64,000 bases of DNA from Ferrovibrio sp046297595 (GTDB taxonomy: Bacteria; Pseudomonadota; Alphaproteobacteria; Ferrovibrionales; Ferrovibrionaceae), in contig NZ_JBKBHT010000001.1 in NCBI RefSeq assembly GCF_046297595.1, positions 124,001 to 188,000 on the forward strand, in the 5' to 3' direction. Both the position numbers and the translations under genes were made by a program. The first letter of the stretch is position 1; every line of letters starts with the position of its first letter. Shown here in pieces: positions 1 through 8,135 of this stretch. The notes under the pieces were generated by a model. It saw nothing but the letters and a program-made list of their open reading frames with translations, had not been told where the DNA came from and ran no database searches.

Positions 1-478
1 CCAGCGCGAAAGCACCGCGCAGGCGACCCAATGCCGCCTTCACGGCCGCCTCGGGATCGTTACCCTCGGCCAGATACTGGTCGATCAGCCGCATGGCGAC
101 TTCGGTATCGGTCTGGCTCTGGAAGCTCTGTCCCTTGGCGATCAGTTCCTCGGCCAGCTCGCGGTAATTCTCGATGATGCCGTTATGCACCAGGGCGACG
201 CGTTCGGTGGCATGGGGATGGGCATTGGATTCATTCGGCGCGCCATGGGTGGCCCAGCGGGTATGGGCAATGCCGATCATGCCCTGCAATGGCTGTTCGC
301 CCAACCGGCCTTCCAGGTTGACGATCTTGCCCTCGGCACGACGCCGTTCGATGATCCCCTTGCCGCTCAGCGTGGCGACGCCGGCGGAATCATAACCGCG
401 ATATTCCAGCCTTTTCAGGCCGTCGATCAGCAATGGCACGACATCCCGCGTACCGACGACGCCGACAATTCCGCACAT
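1..478 (-). CDS. glmS: Glutamine--fructose-6-phosphate aminotransferase, N-terminal part (runs off the window)
   Basis: It makes glucosamine-6-phosphate from fructose-6-phosphate and glutamine, the first step of UDP-GlcNAc synthesis in the cytosol. The translation starts MCGIVGVVG; Cys2 is the nucleophile of the class II glutaminase domain. Further family motifs seen are RRLEYRGYDSAG-like (KRLEYRGYDSAG), HTRWATHG, HNGIIENY and TDTEV. Only about 159 codons of the glutaminase domain are in the window; the sugar isomerase domains lie beyond base 1. The stop codon of glmU overlaps the AGGAG ribosome site, which sits about 8 bases before this ATG, so the two genes are one transcription unit. No glmS-ribozyme-like leader is visible. 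Confidence 0.97.
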   Translation of the reverse strand, partial: MCGIVGVVGTRDVVPLLIDGLKRLEYRGYDSAGVATLSGKGIIERRRAEGKIVNLEGRLGEQPLQGMIGIAHTRWATHGAPNESNAHPHATERVALVHNGIIENYRELAEELIAKGQSFQSQTDTEVAMRLIDQYLAEGNDPEAAVKAALGRLRGAFAL

Positions 479-489
479 ACGCCCTGCTC

Positions 490-1884
490 CTATTTCTTTT
501 TCTTACGCGCCGCCTTCATGGCGCGGAATTTCGCCGCGAAGCCCGGCTTGTCGTCCTGGCGGCCGCGCGCCACGGTCAGGGCATCAGCCGGCACGTCGCG
601 CGTCACCACGCTGCCGGCCGCCACCATGGCGCCGTCGCCGATCTTCACCGGCGCCACCAGCGCCGAATTCGAACCGATGAAAGCCCCCGCGCCGATATCG
701 GTATGGTGTTTCTCGAAACCGTCGTAATTGCAGGTGATGGTGCCGGCGCCGACATTGGCCTGCGCGCCGACGCGGGCATCGCCGATATAGGTCAGGTGGT
801 TGACCTTGGCGCCCTTCTCCACGCGGGCATTCTTGACCTCGACGAAATTGCCGATATGGGCCTGTTCGTCGATCCGGGCGCCGGGCCGCAGGCGGGCGAA
901 CGGCCCGATGGTGGCACCCGATGCGATGCTGGCACCTTCGATATGGCTGTGGCTGCGGATCGTCACGTCGTCGGCCACAGTCACGCCGGGGCCGAACACC
1001 ACGAAGGGTTCAATCACCACATCGCGGCCGAGTTTTGTGTCGCTGCGCAGGTATACCGTCTCGGGCGCCGTCATGGTCACGCCGTTCGCCATGGCGGCGG
1101 CGCGCAGGCGCTGCTGCATCGCGGCTTCGGCCACGCTCAGCTCGGCGCGCGTATTGATGCCCATCACCTCGACCGGATCGGCCTCCACCACGCGGCAGGT
1201 CCAGCCCTGCGCGCTGGCATGCTCGACCACATCGGTCAGCAGGTATTCGCCCTGGGCGTTTTTGTTGCTCAGCTTCTTCAGCAGGGCCGACAGCCGCGCG
1301 CCGTCCAGCGCCATCAGGCCGCCATTGCACAGCCGCACGGCGCGCTCCTCGGCCGAGGCATTCTTGTATTCGACGATCTTCTGCAGCTGCCCCCTCGCAT
1401 CGACAATCAGCCGGCCATAGGCGGCAGGATCGGCCGGCCGGAAGCCGACGATCACGGCGGCCGGATCGCTTTTCTGGCGGCGGGCCGCCACCAGGCCTTT
1501 CAGCAAATCGGCCGTCAGCAGCGGCGTGTCGCCGAACACCACCAGCACATCGCCACTGAAACCCTTCAGCGCCGGCAGGGCCGCCATCACCGCATGGCCG
1601 GTGCCCTGGGGCGGATGCTGCACCACCGTGCGGGCCGGCCTGGCGGCATCCACCACGGCGGCCTGGTCCTTGCCGGTGACGACGATGACGCGCTCGGGCT
1701 TCAGGCTGGCCGCCGCATCCAGCACGTGATGCAGCATCGCGCGGCCGGCCACCGGATGCAGAACCTTGGGCAGGCGTGACTTCATCCGCGTGCCCTGGCC
1801 AGCCGCCAGCACCACGACGGCCACACTCCGTCCCGTCGTCTTTCGCTTTGCCATTTTCCGTTTTACCGGGGGCCGTTTCGCCAT
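490..1884 (-). CDS. glmU: Bifunctional UDP-N-acetylglucosamine pyrophosphorylase / glucosamine-1-phosphate N-acetyltransferase
   Basis: Cytosolic enzyme that acetylates glucosamine-1-phosphate and then uridylates it to UDP-GlcNAc, for peptidoglycan and lipid A. The N-terminal pyrophosphorylase signature LAAGQGTRMKS followed by LPKVLHPVAG is present near residues 22-45; the C-terminal half is a left-handed beta-helix of hexapeptide repeats (for example GARIDEQAHIGNFVEVKNA). The tail is very basic (ARKKKK). I chose the ATG at 1884 (464 residues) because GGAACAGGG lies just before it; the ATG at 1854 (454 residues) is closer to the usual length of about 456 and is also possible. An in-frame extension to 1959 looks non-coding. 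The gene is upstream of glmS in one operon and divergent from gph. Confidence 0.95.
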   Translation of the reverse strand: MAKRPPVKRKMAKRKTTGRSVAVVVLAAGQGTRMKSRLPKVLHPVAGRAMLHHVLDAAASLKPERVIVVTGKDQAAVVDAARPARTVVQHPPQGTGHAVMAALPALKGFSGDVLVVFGDTPLLTADLLKGLVAARRQKSDPAAVIVGFRPADPAAYGRLIVDARGQLQKIVEYKNASAEERAVRLCNGGLMALDGARLSALLKKLSNKNAQGEYLLTDVVEHASAQGWTCRVVEADPVEVMGINTRAELSVAEAAMQQRLRAAAMANGVTMTAPETVYLRSDTKLGRDVVIEPFVVFGPGVTVADDVTIRSHSHIEGASIASGATIGPFARLRPGARIDEQAHIGNFVEVKNARVEKGAKVNHLTYIGDARVGAQANVGAGTITCNYDGFEKHHTDIGAGAFIGSNSALVAPVKIGDGAMVAAGSVVTRDVPADALTVARGRQDDKPGFAAKFRAMKAARKKKK

Positions 1885-2012
1885 CACCCTGTTCCGTGTA
1901 CAAAAACGCGATTCGCCGCATTCGGCGCGGCGGGACTGTGTCATAGCCGCCCGGGGCAACGGAAATCAAATGCTCTTTCCGTCTGTTTCAGGGTCTTTCG
2001 AAATGTAACACC

Positions 2013-2693
2013 ATGACTCGCAAGGCAATTCTGTTCGATCTCGATGGCACGCTGGTCGACACGGCACCCGACCTGGCCGCCGCCACCGACTACGCCCTCA
2101 CCCGCGCCGGCCGGCCCGCCATTGGGCTGGATGCCGTGCGCAGCATGGTGGGCGACGGCGCGCGCGCCCTGCTGCAAAAGGGTTTCACGGCCAGCGGGGG
2201 GATGCCGGCGCCCGAGCAGTTCGAAAACGCATTCGCGGATTTCATGGTCTATTACGGCCAGCATCTGACCGATACCAGCCGGCCCTTTCCGGGCGTTCTG
2301 ACCTGTCTCGCCGCGTTGGCGGAACAGGATTACGCGCTGGCCGTCTGCACCAACAAACCGGAAGGCCTCAGCCGCAGCCTGCTGGGCCAGCTCGGCATGC
2401 TCGACCTGTTCGGTGCGGTGGTGGGCGGCGACAGCCTCGCCATGCGCAAGCCCGATCCCGGCCATATCCACGGCACCGTGGATGCCCTGAATGCGCGGCT
2501 GGGTGCCATCCATGGCTGGGCGGCGATGGTGGGCGATTCCGCCAATGACGTGAATGCCGCCAAGGCCGCCGGCCTGCCCTGCGTGGTGGTCAGTTTCGGT
2601 TACACACGGATTCCGCCTCACGAGCTGGGCGGCGACCGCCTGATCGACCATTTCGCCGACCTGCCCGAAGCCATCGTCGCGCTGGGCGGCTGA
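2013..2693 (+). CDS. gph: Phosphoglycolate phosphatase (HAD superfamily)
   Basis: HAD-family phosphatase that dephosphorylates 2-phosphoglycolate, a product of oxidative DNA-end repair. HAD motif I is FDLDGTLVDT (nucleophile Asp in the DxD pair, residues 9-18), motif II lies around VCTNKPEG and motif IV is MVGDSANDVNAAKAAG near residue 171. The 226-residue length fits the Gph family with a small alpha-helical cap. It is transcribed divergently from glmU-glmS across a 128-base spacer that must hold both promoters, and it ends nine bases from the end of the convergent maiA gene. Related HAD enzymes with other substrates cannot be excluded from sequence alone. Confidence 0.85.
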   Translation: MTRKAILFDLDGTLVDTAPDLAAATDYALTRAGRPAIGLDAVRSMVGDGARALLQKGFTASGGMPAPEQFENAFADFMVYYGQHLTDTSRPFPGVLTCLAALAEQDYALAVCTNKPEGLSRSLLGQLGMLDLFGAVVGGDSLAMRKPDPGHIHGTVDALNARLGAIHGWAAMVGDSANDVNAAKAAGLPCVVVSFGYTRIPPHELGGDRLIDHFADLPEAIVALGG

Positions 2694-2702
2694 GAACCCG
2701 TT

Positions 2703-3341
2703 TTATTCCGCGTCGGGCTGCTTGTCCGGCGCAGCCTTCGCAAAAGCCTCGAGCCGGCGGCATTCGGCATCGATCCGCACCACCGTCGGGAAGGCCGAGA
2801 GGTCGCAGTCGAAGCGGCGGGCATTGGCCACCTGCGGCACGAGGCAGATATCGGCCATGGTCGGGCTGTCGCCATGGCAGAAACGGCCGGTGGCCGGGCT
2901 GCCGGCCAGCATCTTCTCCACCGCCTGGAAGCCGTTTTCGATCCAGTGCTGGTACCACTGGTTCTTCTTCTCCTCCGGCAGGCCCATTTCCTTGACCAGG
3001 TATCGCAGCACGCGAAGGTTGTTGAGCGGGTGGATATCGCAAGCGATGGCGAGCGCCAGCGCGCGCACGCGGGCTTTCTCGGCGGGATCGGCCGGCAGGA
3101 AGGCCGGATCGGGATGAGTTTCGTCCAGATATTCGATGATCGCCAGCGACTGGGTCAGCATCGTGCCGTCATCGACCAGGGCGGGCACCTGCTTCTGGGG
3201 GTTCAGCCGGGCATAGTCGTCCGATAGCTGGTCGTTCTTTGCCAGATGAATGAATCGGTTGTCGTAGGCCAGCCCCTTCAGATTGAGCGCGATCCGCACC
3301 CGATAGGCGGCCGAGGACCGGAAATACCCGTACAGCAGCAT
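2703..3341 (-). CDS. maiA: Maleylacetoacetate isomerase (zeta-class glutathione S-transferase)
   Basis: It isomerises maleylacetoacetate to fumarylacetoacetate using glutathione, the step between homogentisate dioxygenase and fumarylacetoacetase. The zeta-class signature SSAAYRVRIALNLKG lies at residues 9-23 and is followed by the thioredoxin-like beta-sheet and the glutathione-contacting KQVPALVDD and QSLAIIEYLDE segments. The C-terminal helical domain includes SPTMADICLVPQV. Length 212 is typical. It lies 2.4 kb from the hpd-hmgA-fah cluster and is separated from it by thiSG and dedA, so it completes the pathway but is not in the same operon. The start ATG at 3341 is the only sensible one. 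Confidence 0.9.
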   Translation of the reverse strand: MLLYGYFRSSAAYRVRIALNLKGLAYDNRFIHLAKNDQLSDDYARLNPQKQVPALVDDGTMLTQSLAIIEYLDETHPDPAFLPADPAEKARVRALALAIACDIHPLNNLRVLRYLVKEMGLPEEKKNQWYQHWIENGFQAVEKMLAGSPATGRFCHGDSPTMADICLVPQVANARRFDCDLSAFPTVVRIDAECRRLEAFAKAAPDKQPDAE

Positions 3342-3527
3342 GTAAAACCCTCCCGGAAAGGGCCGGATCGTAGCGCAATACCGTTGTGTTACAAAGCCTT
3401 CGGGGGAAATAGGACCAATGGAAGGGTTGCCCGGCCGGCACCCCCCGCTCTATTGTCTGCGCGCCCATCGGACCCCATCTGACCGATATGGCCAACAAGA
3501 CCGCGCGTAGGCAGGGTAGCGCAGAGC

Positions 3528-4517
3528 ATGCAGTTGACGATCAATGGTGAAGCCCGCGAGATGGGCGGCGCAGCAACGGTGGCGGAGCTTCTGACCGCCC
3601 TGTCGCTCGATGCGCGCAAGATTGCCATCGAACTCAATCGGGAAATCGTGCCGCGTTCGGCCTATGCCGAGACCGGGCTCAACGACGGCGACAAAATCGA
3701 GATCGTGCATTTCATCGGCGGCGGCAATGCCCCGCTGAAACCCGCCGAAGATGATTATTTCGAAGTGGCGGGCAAACGGTTCCGCTCCCGCCTGCTGGTC
3801 GGCACCGGCAAATACAAGGATTTCGAGCAGACCAGGCTGGCCATCGAAGCCTCGGGCGCCGAGATCGTCACCGTCGCGGTGCGCCGCGTGAACGTCACCG
3901 ACCCGAACCAGCCGATGCTGGTCGATTACGTCGACCCGAAGAAATACACCTACCTGCCCAACACCGCCGGCTGTTTCACCGCCGACGATGCCGTGCGCAC
4001 CCTGCGACTGGCGCGCGAGGCCGGCGGCTGGAAGCTGGTGAAGTTGGAAGTGCTGGGCGACCAGAAGACGCTCTATCCCGACATGGAAGCCACGCTGGAA
4101 GCCACCAAGCTGCTGGTGAAGGATGGCTTCGACGTCATGGTCTACTGCGCCGACGATCCGATTGCGGCGAAGAAGCTGGAAGACCTCGGCGCCTGCGCAA
4201 TCATGCCGCTGGCCGCGCCCATCGGCTCGGGCCTCGGCATCCAGAACCCGGTCAATATCCGCATCATCATCGAGAATGCGAAAGTGCCCGTGCTGGTCGA
4301 TGCCGGCGTCGGCACGGCTTCCGATGCCGCCATTGCCATGGAACTGGGCTGCGACGGCGTGCTGATGAACACCGCGATTGCCGAAGCGAAAGACCCGATC
4401 CGCATGGCCCGGGCCATGAAGCTGGCCATCGAAGCCGGCCGCCTTGCCTATCAGGCCGGCCGCATGCCCAAAAGACGTTATGCCGATCCCTCTTCGCCGC
4501 TTGCCGGCCTGATCTGA
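3528..4517 (+). CDS. ThiS-ThiG fusion: sulfur carrier protein joined to thiazole synthase
   Basis: Makes the thiazole ring of thiamine from 1-deoxyxylulose-5-phosphate, dehydroglycine and sulfur delivered by ThiS. Residues 1-66 are a complete ThiS ubiquitin-like fold ending HFIGGG; residues 79-329 are a complete ThiG TIM barrel with the Schiff-base Lys172 in the motif VKLEVLGD and phosphate-binding segments GSGLGIQNP and VDAGVGTASDAA. The linker is only about 12 residues and the frame is uninterrupted. ThiS normally needs a free C-terminal Gly-Gly for adenylation and thiocarboxylation, so this form should be cleaved or use another chemistry. Such fusions are known in other proteobacteria. No other thiamine gene is adjacent. 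Confidence 0.93.
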   Translation: MQLTINGEAREMGGAATVAELLTALSLDARKIAIELNREIVPRSAYAETGLNDGDKIEIVHFIGGGNAPLKPAEDDYFEVAGKRFRSRLLVGTGKYKDFEQTRLAIEASGAEIVTVAVRRVNVTDPNQPMLVDYVDPKKYTYLPNTAGCFTADDAVRTLRLAREAGGWKLVKLEVLGDQKTLYPDMEATLEATKLLVKDGFDVMVYCADDPIAAKKLEDLGACAIMPLAAPIGSGLGIQNPVNIRIIIENAKVPVLVDAGVGTASDAAIAMELGCDGVLMNTAIAEAKDPIRMARAMKLAIEAGRLAYQAGRMPKRRYADPSSPLAGLI

Positions 4518-4539
4518 ACCGGCGATACGGGGGAGTCCA

Positions 4540-5169
4540 GTGGATATCGATATTTACGGCCTCATCGAACAGTATCGCGACTGGTTCTACATCATCACCT
4601 TCATCTGGACCTTCCTGGAAGGTGAGACCTTTGTGATCTTCGCCGGTGCGGCGGCCAGCCAGGGCATGCTGCACATGTACTGGCTGATCGCGGCCGCATG
4701 GCTCGGCAGTTTCTCAGGCGACCAGCTCTATTTCTGGATCGGCCGCAAATACGGCCATCGCCTGCTAAAGCGCTTCCCCAAGCTGCAGGGCGGCGTGAAT
4801 GTCGCTCTCGACATGCTGCACAAATACCATGTCGGCTTCATCCTCAGCTTCCGCTTCATCTACGGCGTGCGCAATTTCTCGTCGCTGGCGATGGGCATGA
4901 GCATGATCTCATGGCCGCGTTTCGCGGCGCTCAACTTCATCGCCGCCGGCCTGTGGGCGAATGCCTTCTCCTGGGCCGGCTATCTGCTCGGCGTCGCCTT
5001 CGAGACCGTGCTGGGCGATATCGCCAAGGATTTCGGCCTCATCATGCTGGCCATTTTTGCCCTGGTGGGTGTGGTGCTTTTCCTGGTGCATCGTCGCGGT
5101 AAGGCCCGCTTCGAAGCCCAGATCGCCGCCCAGCAGGCCAAGCAGGTGGTGCCGCCCGCTTCGGAGTGA
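4540..5169 (+). CDS. DedA family membrane protein (VTT/SNARE-associated domain)
   Basis: Inner-membrane protein of the DedA family, members of which support lipid carrier recycling, proton-motive force and envelope integrity. The conserved DedA loop is seen as SFSGDQLYFWIGRKYG near residues 61-76 and the second signature as FRFIYGVRNFSSLAMGMSMISWPRF. There are at least four hydrophobic segments and a basic cytosolic tail. The start is a GTG at 4540, preceded by GGGGGAG at a normal distance; no upstream ATG fits. It follows thiSG by 22 bases and so may be cotranscribed. Specific substrate unknown. Confidence 0.88.
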   Translation: MDIDIYGLIEQYRDWFYIITFIWTFLEGETFVIFAGAAASQGMLHMYWLIAAAWLGSFSGDQLYFWIGRKYGHRLLKRFPKLQGGVNVALDMLHKYHVGFILSFRFIYGVRNFSSLAMGMSMISWPRFAALNFIAAGLWANAFSWAGYLLGVAFETVLGDIAKDFGLIMLAIFALVGVVLFLVHRRGKARFEAQIAAQQAKQVVPPASE

Positions 5170-5194
5170 ATATACGCTGAGGAGCGACTCCGGC

Positions 5195-5650
5195 TTAACG
5201 TTCGGCCGTCAGCACATCCATTTTCCCATTCAGCTTGTCGATGATGCGGTCCAACTGGGCCGCCTCCTCGGCGCTCAGTGCCGTCAGCAGATCGCGCTCG
5301 AAACTCAGGGCCAGCGGCGCGATCTCGGCATAGACCTTTTGCCCCTGCTCCGACAGGGTGAGCCGCGAACGGCGTTTGTCGCCGTCGTCGCGCTCGCGCT
5401 CCAGCAGGCCCTTGGCCTCCAGCGCCGCCACCGCGCGGCTGACCGTCACCTTGTCCATGGCCGAACGTTCCGCCACCTGGTTGGCGCTCAGGCCCGCATA
5501 GCGGCCAAGGATCGCAATCACCCGCCATTCCGGGATGCCGATGCCGAAACGGTCGGCGTAATGCCGTGACAGCGCCCCGCTGACCCGGTTGGTCAGCACC
5601 GACAGCCGGTAGGGCAGAAACCGCTCCAGTGCCAGCGGCGCTTTGGCCAT
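5195..5650 (-). CDS. MarR family transcriptional regulator, probable repressor of the tyrosine catabolic genes
   Basis: A 151-residue winged-helix MarR protein. The recognition region is RSAMDKVTVSRAVAALEAKG followed by the wing ERERDDGDKRRSRLTLSEQG with the family Asp-x-Arg pattern. The ATG at 5650 has GGGGGA seven bases upstream; the longer frame reaching 5695 would run through the operator. It is transcribed divergently from hpd, with a 20-base near-palindrome in the 97-base spacer, so it most likely represses both itself and hpd-hmgA-fah and is released by a pathway intermediate. The ligand is not inferable from sequence. Confidence 0.88.
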   Translation of the reverse strand: MAKAPLALERFLPYRLSVLTNRVSGALSRHYADRFGIGIPEWRVIAILGRYAGLSANQVAERSAMDKVTVSRAVAALEAKGLLERERDDGDKRRSRLTLSEQGQKVYAEIAPLALSFERDLLTALSAEEAAQLDRIIDKLNGKMDVLTAER

Positions 5651-5685
5651 CTTGATATCCCCCATGACGATCTTCGGCCTTGAAT

Positions 5686-5705
5686 ATAGTTGCAAATGTA
5701 ACTAT
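5686..5705. promoter_or_regulatory. Palindromic operator between the MarR gene and hpd
   Basis: The sequence ATAGTTGCAAATGTAACTAT is an inverted repeat in which 8 of 10 base pairs are symmetric, the usual size and shape of a MarR operator. It lies 36 bases upstream of the regulator start and 42 bases upstream of hpd, and is AT-rich within a GC-rich locus. That position would block both divergent promoters when bound. Assignment to this MarR protein is inference from position and symmetry. Confidence 0.7.
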
Positions 5706-5747
5706 TATGCGACTCAATCGCAATCCTGTTTTGGGAGGATAATCCCC

Positions 5748-6815
5748 ATGGCCGACCTGTTCGACAACCCGATGGGCACCGACGGCTTCGAATTCATCGA
5801 ATATGCCGCGCCCGAACCCGAGAAGCTCGCCGCCCTTTTCGAGCGCATGGGCTTTGCCGCCGTCGCGAAGCACCGCTCCAAGAACGTGACGCTCTATCGC
5901 CAGGGCGACGTCAATTTCATCCTGAATGCCGAGCCGGCCAGCTTCGCCCAGAGCTTCGCCCGCATCCACGGCCCCTCCATCTGCGCCATGGCCTTCCGCG
6001 TGAAGGACGCTGCCAAGGCCTACAAGCGCGCCACCGAACTGGGCGCCTGGGGCGTCGAGGCCCAGCCCGGCCCGATGGAACTGAACATTCCCGCCATCAA
6101 GGGCATCGGCGACAGCCTGATCTACCTGGTGGACCGCTATGGCGAGCGCGGCACCATCTACGATGTCGATTTCGTGCCCCTGCCCGGTGTGGAGCGTAAT
6201 CCGAAGGGCGTCGGCCTCACCTATGTCGACCACCTCACCCACAACGTGCATCGCGGCCGCATGAACGAATGGGCGGAATTCTACGAGCGCCTCTTCAATT
6301 TCCGCGAGATCAAGTATTTTGACATCGAGGGCCAGCTCACCGGCCTGAAGTCCAAGGCGATGACCAGCCCCTGTGGCAAGATCCGCATTCCGATCAACGA
6401 AAGCTCGGACGACAAGTCGCAGATCGTGGAATACCTCAACGCCTATCACGGCGAAGGCATCCAGCATGTGGCTCTGGGCACCGACGACATCTACACCACC
6501 GTCAGCACCATGCGCGGCCGCGACGTGCCGTTCCAGTCGACTCTCGACACCTATTACGACCAGGTCGAGGGTCGTGTGCCGGGCCATGGCGAGAACCTGG
6601 CCCGCCTGAAGGAGCTGCAGATCCTGATCGATGGCGCGCCGACCCAGAACCAGGGCCTGCTGCTGCAGATCTTCACCGACACCGTGATCGGCCCGATCTT
6701 CTTCGAGATCATCCAGCGCAAGGGCAACGAGGGCTTTGGCGAGGGCAACTTCAAGGCCCTGTTCGAATCGATCGAACTCGACCAGATCCGGCGCGGCGTG
6801 CTGAAGGCCAATTGA
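5748..6815 (+). CDS. hpd: 4-hydroxyphenylpyruvate dioxygenase
   Basis: Non-haem Fe(II) enzyme that converts 4-hydroxyphenylpyruvate to homogentisate, the committed step of tyrosine breakdown. The 355-residue protein has two vicinal-oxygen-chelate domains. The predicted iron ligands are His162 (in VDHLTHNV), His240 (in GIQHVAL) and Glu320 (in FFEIIQRKG), matching the spacing of characterised bacterial enzymes. The C-terminal gating helix segment GFGEGNFKALFESIE is present. The ATG at 5748 is preceded by GGGAGGA; an in-frame extension to 5643 crosses the operator and is not coding. First gene of the hpd-hmgA-fah cluster. Confidence 0.97.
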   Translation: MADLFDNPMGTDGFEFIEYAAPEPEKLAALFERMGFAAVAKHRSKNVTLYRQGDVNFILNAEPASFAQSFARIHGPSICAMAFRVKDAAKAYKRATELGAWGVEAQPGPMELNIPAIKGIGDSLIYLVDRYGERGTIYDVDFVPLPGVERNPKGVGLTYVDHLTHNVHRGRMNEWAEFYERLFNFREIKYFDIEGQLTGLKSKAMTSPCGKIRIPINESSDDKSQIVEYLNAYHGEGIQHVALGTDDIYTTVSTMRGRDVPFQSTLDTYYDQVEGRVPGHGENLARLKELQILIDGAPTQNQGLLLQIFTDTVIGPIFFEIIQRKGNEGFGEGNFKALFESIELDQIRRGVLKAN

Positions 6816-6846
6816 TCAGACCAAAAGAGTCAGGAGGAAACGCCCC

Positions 6847-8013
6847 ATGGCCAAGACCTGGATACCCATGACCCACAGCGAGGGCCAGTCCGCGCGGCAG
6901 GCCCATGTCGCCCTGCCCCAGGGCACTTATGAGCGCGAGATGGGCAAGGAAGGCTTCTTCGGCCCCGCCGCCCATCTCTATCACCAGAATCCGCCCACCG
7001 GCTGGATCGACTGGGAAGGCCCGCTCAAGCCCCGCGCCTTCGACACGGCGAAATTCGCCGATGCCGCCGACTGCCCGTGGAAGGCAAAGCTGCTGATGGG
7101 CAACGCCCATGTGAAATACCGCCACCTGCTGATCACCCAGGCGATGGATCACCTGGTGCGCAACGGCGATGGCGACGAGCTGCTGTTCGTGCATGAAGGC
7201 AGCGGCGCGCTGTTCTGCGACTTCGGCCACATGGAATACGGCGAAGGCGACTACATCATGCTGCCGCGCGGCACCATGTGGCGGCTCGAGCCGGCCACGC
7301 CCAGCAAGATCCTGATGATGGAAGCGACCAACGACAGCTATCGCCTGCCCGACAAGGGCCTGCTGGGGCCGCATGCCATCTTCGATCCCGGCGTGCTGCA
7401 GATTCCGCGCATCGACGATCCCTTCCGCGCACAGCAGAAGAAGGGCCCGGTCTCGGGCGGCAGCAACTGGCGCGTGGTGATCAAGCGCCGCGACCAGCTC
7501 TCCACCGTCACCTATCCCTTCAATCCGCTCGACGTGGTGGGCTGGAAGGGCGACCTGACGACGGTGAAGCTGAACTGGCGCGATATCCGGCCGCTGATGA
7601 GCCACCGCTATCACTTGCCGCCCAGCGCGCATACCACCTTCCTGGCCTCGCGCTTCGTGGTCTGCACCTTCGTGCCGCGCCCGATCGAGTCCGATCCGGA
7701 GGCCTTGAAGGTGCCGTTCTTCCACAACAACGACGATTACGACGAGGTGATCTTCTATCACCAGGGCCAGTTCTTCAGCCGCGACAACATCCATCCCGGC
7801 ATGATCACCGTGCATCCCTGCGGCTTCCCGCATGGCCCGCATCCCAAGGCCTTCGCAGCCGGCGCGAAAGCGGCCCGCAAGGAAACCGACGAGGTGGCGG
7901 TGATGCTGGATACCCGCGATGCGCTCGATATCGCGCCTGCCGCCGAAAGCGTCGAGTTCAAGGGCTATGTCGGCACCTGGAACCCCGAAGGCTTCAAGCA
8001 GGCCGCCGAGTAG
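6847..8013 (+). CDS. hmgA: Homogentisate 1,2-dioxygenase (short bacterial form)
   Basis: Opens the homogentisate ring to maleylacetoacetate using Fe(II) and O2. The 388-residue cupin-type protein carries the C-terminal segment FFHNNDDYDEVIFYHQG followed by HPCGFPHGP; by analogy His293, Glu300 and His329 are the likely iron ligands. It is shorter than the roughly 430-residue HmgA of pseudomonads, as in other alphaproteobacterial members. AGGAGG lies just before ATG 6847, 31 bases after hpd, so it is in the same operon. The product is passed to MaiA, whose gene lies 3.5 kb upstream on the other strand. Confidence 0.9.
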   Translation: MAKTWIPMTHSEGQSARQAHVALPQGTYEREMGKEGFFGPAAHLYHQNPPTGWIDWEGPLKPRAFDTAKFADAADCPWKAKLLMGNAHVKYRHLLITQAMDHLVRNGDGDELLFVHEGSGALFCDFGHMEYGEGDYIMLPRGTMWRLEPATPSKILMMEATNDSYRLPDKGLLGPHAIFDPGVLQIPRIDDPFRAQQKKGPVSGGSNWRVVIKRRDQLSTVTYPFNPLDVVGWKGDLTTVKLNWRDIRPLMSHRYHLPPSAHTTFLASRFVVCTFVPRPIESDPEALKVPFFHNNDDYDEVIFYHQGQFFSRDNIHPGMITVHPCGFPHGPHPKAFAAGAKAARKETDEVAVMLDTRDALDIAPAAESVEFKGYVGTWNPEGFKQAAE

Positions 8014-8027
8014 CCTTCTTCATTACT

Positions 8028-8103
8028 GTCATTCCCGCCCAGAGAAGTCTTTCTTGGCGGGAATCCCATTTTTAATGGGATGCCGGGTCAAGCCCGGCAT
8101 GAC
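8028..8103. repeat. Dispersed palindromic (REP-like) element 1
   Basis: A 76-base element between hmgA and fah bounded by GTCAT and ATGAC. It contains three consecutive hairpins: ATTCCCGCC with GGCGGGAAT, CCCATT with AATGGG, and ATGCCGGG with CCCGGCAT around a TCAAG loop. The last hairpin recurs in related form in the elements at about 9.2 kb and 42.4 kb. It has no T-tract, so it is better read as an intergenic palindromic repeat than as a terminator, although it could reduce read-through or stabilise the upstream message. Confidence 0.8.
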
Positions 8104-8135
8104 GATCTAAATTTCGCTCAGGGAGATAAACGCTT

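Noticed and set aside
3342..3527. Possible TPP riboswitch before the ThiS-ThiG gene
   Set aside because: A stretch near 3508-3518 (GCGTAGGCAGGG) looks like the 3' TPP-box, but there is no CTGAGA core or matching helices upstream, so I do not call it.
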